From NCBI GenBank assembly GCA_030248135.1, contig JASANC010004681.1:124001-188000 (forward strand): a stretch of DNA of 64,000 nucleotides. Direction: 5' to 3'. Of the stretch, positions 36,201 to 45,900 are shown piece after piece; the stretch's first letter is position 1; the number at the start of each line of letters is the position of its first letter. The notes beneath the pieces are model-generated. The model was given only the letters and a program-made list of their open reading frames with translations. It searched no databases and was not told the origin of the DNA. The position numbers were made by a program, and so were the translations under genes. Source of the DNA: Theristus sp. LFF4_11 (Eukaryota; Nematoda; Chromadorea; Monhysterida; Xyalidae).

Positions 36201-39200
36201 GTATTAGCATTCAAGTGTTATCAGCAGCGCACACCAAGAATGCTTATGGCCAAAATGCAAATGAGAACAGAAGCGCATGAGCTTGTGAATATTTGAACAA
36301 AAATTGAACCCAAAAGGGTGCTGAACCTTTTTAAAGCAGAAAACACAACACATGTCGGTTTCACTGTACCCGTCGTTTGATTACGATCAAACATAGTACG
36401 AATAAATCAGTGTCTTCCTTAACCCGTCAATAAAAAAATAAATAATGTATTCTAAAGTTTTAAATTGACATAACAAGCTGTTCCAAACCATACATCTTCG
36501 TATAGGTACTTTTGAATCACACCCTGTAGGAAAAGAACGCGGACTCGCTAGAATTAGTAAACCTGTGTTAGAATTTGAACGTACACTGAGTTTCTTTTGT
36601 GCCTTTTGTGCGATGATAAACAAACAAACAAACACATGATGGGCATGATGTGTGCGATGCGACAAACACAGCACTACAGTCAGTATGTTCGTTTAAAAAT
36701 GTCACTTTTTCCGCAGAATACAGAGTCCGCGAAAAAGGACAGAACGAAATCGAAAATTGCAAGAAAACATTTTTTCAGCCACAAATAGACTGCTTGATTC
36801 TCTTGACGGTGACGCCGACACGTTTCTTCTTCTTACTGTATGTAAATTCAAAGTGTCGCACACTTTGTAGGCGACAGGTGTAAACAAACATACTCTACGC
36901 TACCGAGTGCGTTTAGCTGTCATTGTGACTGAAAAACGCGTCTTAACGCGAACGTGGTCTTCCGACCGGAGTGGACGACTTAACGAGAAAAAAGACCGCT
37001 CTGCGAATTTCACGATCGCAAAACAAAGCCGTACCACACACACAGACCGTATCGTATGCTTACCGGGCGCAATACAGACGACACGGATGCCTTGCGAGTC
37101 GAGGTCGCGCGCGATTGGCAGCGTCATTGAGACGATAGCACCTGCAAACAAAACGCACAAACTTTCTGGTATCACGATCAGTACAGTACTGGTCTGAAGA
37201 CAGCGCACTCTGTTTTCACACAGAGAATTATTGCACAGTCACAAACACACTGGCTATACGATGGCAAGCGCTGCTAGAATAGAGTCGTTGTAGGATCCTA
37301 ACCCTAAGGCAAGCATTTTGATAAGGTGATAGAGGATGAAATTCGTTTTCGCATTCTTTTTCTTTCTTGCGTTAAAGAGGAAGAGAACCACCACCTGCAC
37401 CGTACATGCACTTTTAAATATGTAGTACGGAGTGCCTGTTGTATGTTTGCGTTTTGCTTGCTTGTGGACTGTGCTACAGTACGGTGCACCGTCGTTGAAC
37501 TAGGCCTTCACAAGTGCACAGACTTTTTGAGCGCTTCAGTTTGTAAATAATAAAACAACAACAACAACAACAACAACACTGCTACGCTTGGACGCTGTCA
37601 GCGAGGGCACACAGCAGTGTTGTGCACCTTTGCTAGCAGCGTAGGCCGCCTGTCCGATTTGACCGTCGTACGCGGCGATGGACGAGGTGGTCACGATGAC
37701 ACCGCGGGCGCCGTCAGCAGTCGGTTGGTTCTGCAACAAAGACAAGCTAATCGAGACTGCTGGCTTGGCTTGTGGCCTAGACATCTAGTGCAACAAATGT
37801 ATAGTAAAATTATTCGAACGTTTCGGAGCGATTTGCTTTCAAAAGACAACTATTTGTCATGTATTTATCTGAGAACTCATTTGTTGTGTGGTATAGGGGA
37901 TTGAAATTTCAGCTTCGCACACAAAATGTGGTCACGTGTTGGGATGAATCAAACTGATAATGCGGCTTGTAGCGTTAGTAAGCGCAATGTTTAGAACACA
38001 CAACGTCATTTCGGTTCGACACGTTGGAAAAACTAGGAGATACACATAAATTCTTTAAAACTGTCATAAAACAGGTAAAAACGGGAAGTGATGATAATTT
38101 TAAGAGACAAAATACCACGAACGTCGCAAATCAGCCCGGCGGCCATTCGAATCGCGTTGAACGTGCCGGTGCAGTTCACCTGAAGAACAAACGTCACCAA
38201 ACACAAAAATCACACATGGCAACGCAAAAACAATAGGCATGGTAAAAAACCGGGTTTTTTATTTTTTTGTGAAAAGAAACCGGCTTTTTTACGGTTTTAA
38301 AACTGTTTTAAACCAGGTCTTTTTCTCGAAAATGGTTTTCCAGCTTCAGAATATTGCTTATGCCAAGCACACCATTGAGTGAGAAAGAATAGCTGGACAA
38401 AATCTGTTCTTGTCGGTTTTGTGAACAATAATCGGAGGAGTACCTTTTCCCGCACAGTTGAGTGGTGGATACGTCGACTTAAAAATTTGGATTTGTTTCG
38501 ACGTCTAAAAAATCAAAGTTTCTAATGGCAAAAAATCGGTTTTTAATTTTGGCGTAAAAGGAAACCGATAAAAAACCGTTTCTATTCATGAAAAAAACCG
38601 GTTTTTTTCATGCCATCCCTAAAAAAACAACGAACAAAAAAAATTACATTTTCACCTTGGATCTGATAAAGAAAATAGTGTCTTCAACGGCTGATACGCC
38701 GACAAAGGAAAAGTAATCTTCTGTCATCTGATACATTATTGAAAAAACCTCAATTATATTTTAATATTTGCGCCGCTGTTAGCGGAAGAATAAATAACTG
38801 AACTGAACTTAACTCCTCTTACCTTCAGCACTTTCTCGAAATCGTTCAGATTATGCGGCCGTGTCTTGTTGCGATTGTACGTCTTCATTGCGACGCCGAT
38901 GCCGGCGCAGTTCACCAGCACATCCAAACGGCCGAATTTATTTTTGCACTCGTTCAACGCGTTCTGAACGTCTTCGGGCGAGGTTACCTGAAGAGGTTTT
39001 CTGGGTTTTTTTCTCGGATAAAGTGCTCTTTCTATTATGCTGTGAGTGACGACGATAATATGCTGGCCTGTACAACCAACAGCTTTGGAATTTCAGCGCA
39101 TAATGGGCGTCTCAGTGATCAGCGGAGTCTGTTGAGTGCAGCAGAGTGATGATGTGTGAGTGTTCCCTTTTTTCAAGTCCGCCTGGTTAGTTTTGATTGA

Positions 39201-40058
39201 TTGACTGTTTTTTCGACACATAGTACGTGTTAGCACACAGAAATCCACAGTTTCCAGAGCAGACCAGCAAAGCTGGCCACGCAACGACGCGGTGCGGGAA
39301 GTTGCGGCACTGTGCACCGCAGGGTGGAAAGTGCACCACCGAAACGCGGGTGTGGTTGGTGGCATTCATTTCGCTCAAAAACATAAACGTTGCTCCCGAG
39401 AGATTCGCGTGGTATATAAACAGACAAAACCTAACAAGAATAAAAGACGATTATTCGATATTCGGTTTGCGGGACCGAAGTTTGATAATTCCGTGTTTTT
39501 CTGGAAATCAAATTGGAAGACAAAGATAATATCTAGAAAACCTAAATACAACGCACGTCCACCGGCACAAACAGGCCATTTTCGGGGCCAATTTTCTCGG
39601 CCACTTTTGCGCCGTCCGACTGCGGCAGGTCGGCGACCAAAACTTTGCCGCCCTCTCGGGCGAATCGCTCCGCCGTCGCCCGCCCCAGGCCGGAGGCACC
39701 GCCCGTCACGAGCGTCACCAGACCCTGCACGACACAGATGAGGTTTTACCCGGAATTCTAATTGTTTTACCCAAGAAAACTGCTTCTTTTGTTCTGTTCT
39801 GTTGTTTTAATCGGAGTATTCCAAATCAGCCTGCTGTCAGAAGCGTAAGTACACTGCGGAATTCAGTCACCCGGTTGGTAATTATGAAATAATTGACGGC
39901 GACAAAAGGTTCTGTTAGCGCGTTGGACTATTGTCTCGGCGTTCTGTTCGACGCTGTTCTGGGTTGCCCCTGGCTAACAACATCGCCCACAATCACAGAA
40001 ATATCAACAGAAAAAATCCACCACCAACCTTAATCGAACGTATTGCAGGCGACGCCAT
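30804..40058 (-). CDS. HSD17B10: 3-hydroxyacyl-CoA dehydrogenase type-2 / 17-beta-HSD type 10 (SDR family)
   Basis: Mitochondrial short-chain dehydrogenase that oxidises 3-hydroxyacyl-CoAs (isoleucine and fatty-acid breakdown) and, in animals studied, is a subunit of mitochondrial RNase P. Seven exons join in frame: 40029-40058 ([10 protein letters not shown]), 39557-39724, 38823-38987, 38123-38179, 37628-37730, 37064-37141, 30804-30994. The product is 263 aa (human 261). Visible motifs: cofactor site [52 protein letters not shown] with catalytic Tyr and Lys, [10 protein letters not shown] and the C-terminus [15 protein letters not shown]. All motifs are intact, so the gene should be functional. 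The last intron (30995-37063, 6.1 kb) is far longer than the others and holds two plus-strand peptide genes, a SINE and several MITEs. The donor at 38122 is GTTCGT and the donor at 39556 is GTGCGT. Confidence 0.96.
31045..31235 (-). mobile_element. tRNA-derived SINE in HSD17B10 intron
   Basis: Minus-strand copy: head TGGCCTGATGGTAGCGCGTT (box A-like) and GCGGGATCGAGCCCCGC (box B-like) at the right, then GAAAACTCGATGGGCGCGCG, CCTGCTCGACGGCGTTCTCT and tail AAACAACAACAAACAA at the left. It is in the sense orientation of HSD17B10, about 50 bp before the last exon's acceptor, unlike the other copies. Confidence 0.85.
31381..31649. mobile_element. MITE with TIR CCGTAAAGTCTTGCATA
   Basis: A 269-bp element flanked by TA, with left end CCGTAAAGTCTTGCATACAA and right end TTATATGCAAGACTTTACGG. 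The interior has CTTATAA direct repeats (CCTTATAAATCCGGG, GGTCTTATAAGTGG) and no ORF. Single copy in this window. Confidence 0.88.
31800..31945. mobile_element. palindromic MITE (ACAGTCGAACTC family), decayed copy
   Basis: Internal arms TAGCTGATTAGTTGGTGATC and the complement GTGATCACGAACCAATAAGC are recognisable, with the terminal GAACTCT/TTTAGAGT remnants. It lies in the HSD17B10 last intron. Confidence 0.75.
33175..33240. repeat. (CAA)n microsatellite
   Basis: About 65 bp of CAA/CGACAA repeats in the large HSD17B10 intron, about 350 bp upstream of the first nested peptide gene. Confidence 0.8.
33586..34060 (+). CDS. small secreted peptide precursor A, putative C-terminally amidated peptide, nested in HSD17B10 intron
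   Basis: Two exons, 33586-33658 and 33918-34060, joined by a phase-1 intron (GTATTC...TTTCAG), give a 71-aa product. Residues 1-23 are a typical signal peptide with hydrophobic core [15 protein letters not shown]. The mature part contains [16 protein letters not shown] and ends [20 protein letters not shown]. A final Gly directly before the stop is the usual donor for C-terminal amidation, giving ...PHFY-amide. The RK at residues 50-51 is a possible processing site. The spacing PEGL...LW-KPHFYG distantly resembles neuropeptide F/Y precursors, but the RPRF core is absent and I do not assign it. An AATAAA lies at 34213-34218. A second gene of the same design is 0.9 kb downstream. Confidence 0.75.
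33690..33745 (-). mobile_element. SINE tail fragment in the peptide A intron
   Basis: GTTGTTGTTGTTGGGGATTT followed by GGTGATGTGTTTGTTTAGCC matches the reverse complement of the SINE 3' end (GGCTAAAAACATCGCC...ACAACAAC). It is antisense to the peptide gene and starts about 30 bp downstream of that gene's splice donor. Confidence 0.65.
34977..35652 (+). CDS. small secreted peptide precursor B, paralogue of precursor A, nested in HSD17B10 intron
   Basis: Two exons, 34977-35049 and 35492-35652, joined by a phase-1 intron (GTTAGA...TTTCAG), give a 77-aa product. Exon 1 encodes 24 residues in each gene. The signal peptide core is [18 protein letters not shown]. The mature region contains [19 protein letters not shown] and ends [20 protein letters not shown], again with an amidation-type terminal Gly. 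A dibasic KR could release a 33-residue C-terminal peptide. Shared features with precursor A are exon-1 length, intron phase, signal peptide position, an amphipathic Trp/Gln/basic stretch, and P-x-F-Y-G at the end. Sequence identity elsewhere is low, implying an old duplication or fast divergence. Confidence 0.75.
35993..36084. repeat. short palindromic element (GCATTCATGAAGCAGTA family), third copy
   Basis: Near-perfect inverted repeat GGCATTCATGAAGCAGTATT / AATACTGCTTCATTGAATGC. A half copy sits 180 bp away at 35813-35840. Located 340 bp downstream of peptide gene B. Confidence 0.85.
38234..38622. mobile_element. hAT-like non-autonomous element, second copy
   Basis: Begins TAGGCATGGTAAAAAACCGG and ends CGGTTTTTTTCATGCCATCCCTA. 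The 8-mer AAAAACAA occurs directly on both flanks (38226-38233 and 38623-38630), consistent with an 8-bp duplication. Subterminal ACCGGTTTT palindromes match the element at 20110. It lies in an HSD17B10 intron. Confidence 0.82.
39905..40015 (+). mobile_element. tRNA-derived SINE, 5'-truncated, next to HSD17B10 exon 1 donor
   Basis: Contains TTAGCGCGTTGGACTA, CTGTTCGACGCTGTTCTGGG, TGCCCCTGGCTAACAACATC and the tail CACAGAAATATCAACAG. The tail ends about 12 bp from the splice donor of HSD17B10 exon 1 (minus strand), in antisense. Confidence 0.7.
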
Positions 40059-41089
40059 GTTTGTTTAAGAACACTTTTATTTTTGCAAGTCAGAAATTCG
40101 ATTGCTGTTTTTTTCTGTCCGCAAGAAATGGTCGGAAATTTTTTAGGCAGTGTCAGAAAACGCGGGAGCGGTAACTTTTAGTTCGTCTTGGGTGTGGTGA
40201 TAACTTTTAGTTCATCTTAGAAAATTTGATCCTAGCCATCCCTGATTGTTCTGATCATTCAAAATGCAGCCTATCAGCTTCCTACATACCATTTTCAGCC
40301 ACAATGCAACATCGAAAAAAACTGCAACTTTTTACGACTAACAACACATTTTTATGCAGAAAAAGAAGTTTAGCTTCCTGGCATTGCACACACAGCCAAA
40401 ATCAATCCAATAAAATGTCGCGTTCAAACCGAACTTCACGTATTTTATTTCCACATTTTTTGAACAACTGCAATGATGACTACAACTCAATTTTGAAATC
40501 ACATATTCAAGTAAGAGTTGAATGATTTCGAAAAAACTAATAAAACTGAACCTGACAGATAAAACTTCGAATCACAAATTACCACAGACAGCAAGATAAA
40601 AAGAGCAGCGGCAAAGCTGAACAAAGCAAGAATAAAAAAGACAAGAATGAAGAACGTTTCACGTACCGAAAGCATTTGAAGTTGAAAAGCCTTGAGAGCA
40701 ATGACAAAAAAAGTATCGTTGTTCACAATGAACCGTTGTAGAAATTCAAACGCAGTTTTCTTACACAATACTCTGATTTGCCGCATTTAAACAGAACGCG
40801 TTGACTGGTTGAAAATTGAAATAACATGAAAGAGATGCTCAAATCTGACAGAATTCTAATGGCCACTTCCAATCATACACGTGGATGATTAGGTGCGATT
40901 GGTGTGGTTGCACTAACGCGCCGTGTGGAATGCGGCAATGTCTTTTGCGGCGCGGAGATTTGCACCGCGCTTTACGGCAACCTACAGCAAGCCACACCAC
41001 ACGTCGACGCGTAGTTCAAATGCGCCAAATTGATTGCTTTTGTTTGAAAGCAACTGTGCGAACATGAGACGAAAGTTTACCGGGAAGAC

Positions 41090-42317
41090 TACAGGGTGTT
41101 TCAGAAGTAGTGGGTAGGTGTTTGACACGTCATTTCTCGAGTGGTGTTTAACCATATTCATTGAAATTTTAGGCAGTTGTTTATGAAAGTTTAACTTAGA
41201 TTTGTACAAAATTTCAGCGAAATTCATTCACCTGCACACGAATGATCGAGCAAAACACCCAAAAAAATTAAAAATGGGCCAGAAAATACCAGATCACGCG
41301 ATGCCACCGGTCAACAAAGGACAACACTCAATGCAAACATTCAAAAGAACGCTTGAAAATGTGTATGGCGATAACAGCAAACATGAACAGCAACGACAAC
41401 AGTCAACTCAATCAAATTTCTCAAAGTGTCCACCATGAGCCTCAATGCATCGCTTGCACCTACCGTATTACCTCTAATAAACCCCCATGGGGGTTTATTT
41501 CTTCAGCGACTTCTGGGGGTGGGGGTTTATTTTGGGGGGGGGGGGTTTATTTTTGGGGGGGGGGTTTATTTGGAAACCATTTTTAGGGGTGGGCAAAATG
41601 GCAAAAATACCTTCCATGGCAGGAAGGAAGTCGCAGAAACTTCTGCTCTACATAGAAATTTCCTTTTACAACAGCCTTTTGTAATGAAATTACCATTAAC
41701 TCATCCATTTGGGGCCTTTGGTAGCACAATTTCATCATTTTCACTGCAACCAGCCACTGAATTCACTGTTTATGTGTATGTTTTTCTGGGTATGTGTTTC
41801 AAACAGGTTTCCAATAATCCCCCATGGGGGATTATTTTTGGGGGGGGATTATTTGGAAACTTGTCGAGGGGGTGGGGGTTTATTTTGGGGGGGGTTTAAT
41901 TTTGGGGGGGGGGTTTAATAGAGGTAATACGGTATCCGTCACGGCTAAAACCGCCTTTTCGCGAATGTACGCTGATTTAACACACGCTCCAAAAACCAGT
42001 AAATATGAAAAAACAAAACAAAAAACAAACAAATCGGATTAAAAAACATTTCGTATTTATGCATGCAACGATTCAGCCGCATACAAGCTAATGTTTCACT
42101 CCGTGTTAAACAAGAACCCCAGTTGCGTGCTGAAATCAATATTTTTGTGTGTTTTGCTTTGTCATTCGTGTGCAGGTGAATGAATTTCTCTGAAATTTTG
42201 CACAAATCTAAGTTAAACTTTCCTGAACAACTGTCTAAAATTTCAATGAATATGGTTGAACACAACTCGAGAAATGACGTGTCAAACACCTACCCACAAC
42301 TTCTGAAACACCCTGTA
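41090..42317. mobile_element. element with ~190-bp terminal inverted repeats, carrying a nested MITE
   Basis: The left end TACAGGGTGTTTCAGAAGTA and the right end ACTTCTGAAACACCCTGTA-like sequence are flanked by TA. The inverted similarity continues for about 180 bp, including GTGTTTGACACGTCATTTCT and ATTTGTACAAAATTTCAGCG. The MITE at 41461-41934 is inserted between the arms; without it the element is about 750 bp. No transposase ORF was recognised. Long TIRs with a TA duplication suggest a foldback Tc1/mariner-like derivative (inference). Confidence 0.85.
41461..41934 (-). mobile_element. G/C-tract palindromic MITE, copy 7 (subfamily B), nested
   Basis: TA-flanked complete copy inside the larger element 41090-42317. 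It shares with the copy at 46593 the core insertion TTCACTGTTTATGTGTATGT, so these two are closest relatives. Confidence 0.93.
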
Positions 42318-42945
42318 TACCAAAAGAACATCGATGTGATTTTCGGTTGTTTCAAGAGTCCCGCTCAATTGAAGAAAAAAAAGATTTTCTCAAGAAGTAT
42401 CGCGCCAAGAGCTCGGCAACGGCTTTGGTCCTTGCAGCGTGAATGATGATGAGAAGACGTATGGAAACTCTGAAAAAAGCAAAGAAAACGTTTTAACCAG
42501 TCTGTGGCAGAAGGCATGTGCGTGCACATTCAAGTTTGATACACACTGATTGGCCACCATTGCAATAACTCTTGCAATCGATCAATAATACGCTCACCAA
42601 TTCACACACAGACTGAGCAGCGTAGAAAACTTTCAAATCAGAAATAAAAACGCTAAACACTTGAGAATTACACGTACCGAGAACGGACATTCCACCGAGG
42701 TTCTGTGTTGTTGGCGGCACAGCTGAAACAAAAGGAGCGAAAGTGATTCAAAAACTGCAAGCAATGCAGGGCGGAGCGGCAGAGGGTTTTTTTCGAAAAC
42801 CACATTTGCAATGGGGAAGGAAATGACATTGTGATTCAAACATCCAAAAAATCACAAAAACAAATAGATCAATCCATCAGTATCAGACATAGGTTGTTGT
42901 TTCGTTCAACCAAATCTGATCAGAACGAAAAATTCCGGAGTGTAC

Positions 42946-45900
42946 CTTTTTCTGGACGTTTCAATCACTGACCTCAAAGGAGAAACTCTTGGCGCAGCAT
43001 TCTTTCTGTCAGGATATCTTACAATCGGACGTATTGGTGGGCGTTTTCTTGGTGCGACGATTCGGACGGGCCGGTGTTGCTGTGTCTGCAGCCGTTGTTG
43101 TTGTGGTGCTTTCCTATTTTTGAAATGTTTGCTGATTGGGCAATTGAACGAACTAAACGAACCAAACACAGTACTGCGACTGGGTTGTACGAATTAACTG
43201 ACGCAATTGAATTGAGAAAAGTCAGAACTCCAAAATGAGAACTGAAACAAAAACAAACCAAGAAACAAACAAAACACAACAAACAAAACAAACAAACAAA
43301 CAAACAAACAAACAAACAAACAAACAAACAAACAAACAAACAAACAAACAAACAAACAAACAAACAAACAAACAAACAAACAAACAAACAAACAAAGCTG
43401 TTTACCATTGCCACGGTGCCTCGGCCGAGGTGCTGACGGAAGAGTTCCGCGATCAAATGGTGAATCAGAATGAATTGATCCTGCAACAATGAATACCGTG
43501 ATATAAACGTATTTATAGGCAGAAACTCATGAATACGTTGCTTGACGGCGCTTGCTTCAGTCAATTTGAGAGTGACTGTCAATTCAATCTGTCTGTGGTC
43601 AAACACGTTCCGTAGTTCTGCCTGGTGTCCGTCGCACTGACGAGCCAGGTGGCACCGCGGTATGCGTCTACCTGGCGAAACCGCAAACAGCGATGCATTC
43701 CAAAAAACGTTACTACAGTATTTTTCTCCTAATTGTTGATAACAAAGCAACAAAAAACCAAACAGCCTCACCACCGACTGCACCATTGCGGGGCGCTGTC
43801 GTCTCAGATCGAGCACCAAATCGACGACGTTGAAATCGTCTGCGACCAGCTGCAAAGCGTCAGTGTGTGTGTGGTGCTCAAAGATTTCGATGCCACCCAA
43901 GGTCAAACAAAAACCTGTTGGCCAGCAGACGGTATCCGTCATATTCGTCTCTTTTATTGATACGATCATTGCTTCAGGAGTTGTAATCGCGAAAGAGAAT
44001 TCGAAAGTGCGAAAAAGTGTGCACAAGGCAATTGACGACATATCCGCATTCTGCATCCAAGATCGTGTCGAGACCGAATATCCGGTCAATACCGCACTTC
44101 GTGGGCGCACAGTTTTGGCGTTCAACCACACATGCTTCCCAACGTGGTATGTTCAAACCTGTCACTTTTTTGGCAGAATGCAGAGCTAGTGAAAGCAGAA
44201 AGAACGAGCTCGGAGTTGCGAGAAAACAAATTTAGCCACAAATCTGGTGTGGTGTCTTTGATTCCAACCAAACCCGATACATCCGTTCTTCTTGCTCCAA
44301 TGCAGAGTTTCGCATGCTCCGTATTCCGCGATAAAAAACGTAGCGTTTCACGAAGGCACAAACCCCAAATTGCAGTTGACTCCTGACCAGATCGACCGCG
44401 ATGATAGCGCCAGTACGACCGCAGCCGGCACTGAAGTATTCGAACATTGTGGTGAAAAAATGCTGCACGCTGATTGGCCGCTTGCCATTCAACGCAATGA
44501 TGTACGGTGTTTTTTTTTTCAGAACAGCACGAGACCAATTGTCCACTCTGTTTAAGGGATAAGCTTCAAGAGAGAAGCTACACATCTGGAAACGCTGACA
44601 AACAACAGCTGGTGGTCTAGTGGTGCTATGTTGATTCTTTAACGTTCCGTGGCGATATTCGCTTTTCTGTTCGATTTTTTTACTTTGCGACTTTTGCAGT
44701 GATTTGCATGAAGAAACACAACAAAACCTGGTTTCCTTGTGTGGTGACTTTTTCCGACGTGATATTTGCTATTCTGTTTCATTTTTTTGCTTTTCTGATC
44801 TTCACAGCAACTGTCATTCCAACAACCAGGACCGAACGATGCAAGTCAACCTCTTTGTATGGTGGTTCTCTGCATTTCGGCCTGGCCAACATCATATGCA
44901 GAAGAGGGGTGGCCTCAGCAGTGATGTGCCCCTCCTTGAATCACTTGCGTCATGAACATAGCCGTGCGACGGTGTGGGGTACCGATGTGCGCAGCCCTCA
45001 AACCGGTGTGCAGCCCGCAAGAACAAACTTTGCGAGTTTTGCTTGCAAATCGCACCGGCTGCCTTGCAAATCGTGCACAGCCTTCAAAATGGTGCATAGT
45101 CCTCAAAATGGTGCACAGACCTCAAAATGGTGCACAGACCTCAAAATGGTGCACAGACCTCAAAATGGTGCACAGACCTCAAAATGGTGCATAGTCCTCA
45201 AAATGGTGCACAGACCTCAAAATGGTGCATAGTCCTCAAAATGGTGCATAGTCCTCAAAATGGTGCACAGACCTCAAAATGGTGCACAGCCATCAAACCG
45301 GTGTCGCCAAAATGCCACCGCCAGAATTTCCTACGGGCTGCACACCGGTTTTGAGGGCTGCGCACATTGGTACCCCACACCGTCGCAGGGGTATGTTCAT
45401 GAAAGCTTGAGTATTGGGCTTAGTAAATGAAAATAAAAAATGAACAAAAACCTGCAGTGGATCAGCACCGGCGATTCAACGGCGTTGCCGCGCTCGGCGT
45501 GCACCAACGAAAGCAAGTGCAGAATCGGTCCAATGTTGTCCGGCCTGCCGTAGTCCGGCCAATCAGTGTACTGCAATTGGCGGACGGTCTGAAAAGACAA
45601 AAAACACACAGATTTTGGTGGCAGAAATCCTCTTGTGTTGTTGCTTCACCGCGCTGGTTGATTCACATTTTGCAGATCAATAAACCTGGTCAAGAAAACG
45701 TAAAGATGTACGCAGCTAGTAGTGACTTATTCGACGAATCACCTGCTCGTACAGCCAATCAGCTCGCCCATCTTGAAACGCAACCAATCAGACGTTCGAA
45801 AATGCGCAAAAAAATGCCCCCACGAAACAAGAAAATCAACACAAACGAGATTTTTTCCCCAAAACACTAACATGCTTCTCACTCGATTTCTCTTTCTCCG

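Larger units (their letters stand above)
40059..42945. other. spacer between HSD17B10 and the PTP gene, mostly transposon
   Basis: Holds the HSD17B10 promoter region (about 40060-40300), an inverted-repeat element 41090-42317 with a nested MITE, and sequence that probably includes the 3' exons of the phosphatase gene. A possible small PTP exon lies at about 42678-42724 (minus; ends GTACGT), and another minus-strand frame at 42360-42440 (AVAELLARYFLR). Neither could be joined with certainty. Confidence 0.5.

Noticed and set aside
41426..41899. Gly/Phe/Leu-rich open frames over the MITE copies
   Set aside because: They arise from G runs and recur at every MITE copy in either orientation, with no conserved start or frame.
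43019..44131. Minus-strand 370-codon open frame
   Set aside because: It reads through two PTP exons, their introns and the (CAAA)n microsatellite in a non-coding frame; the FVCLFVCL repeat is purely the tetranucleotide.
44699..45232. Plus-strand 177-codon open frame with repeated SKWCTDLKMVHRPQNGAQT
   Set aside because: Produced by the 19-bp minisatellite read in three frames; it sits in an intron and has no start context or splice support.
45080..45297. Possible CRISPR-like array
   Set aside because: Units are contiguous 19-bp tandem repeats with no spacers, in an animal intron.
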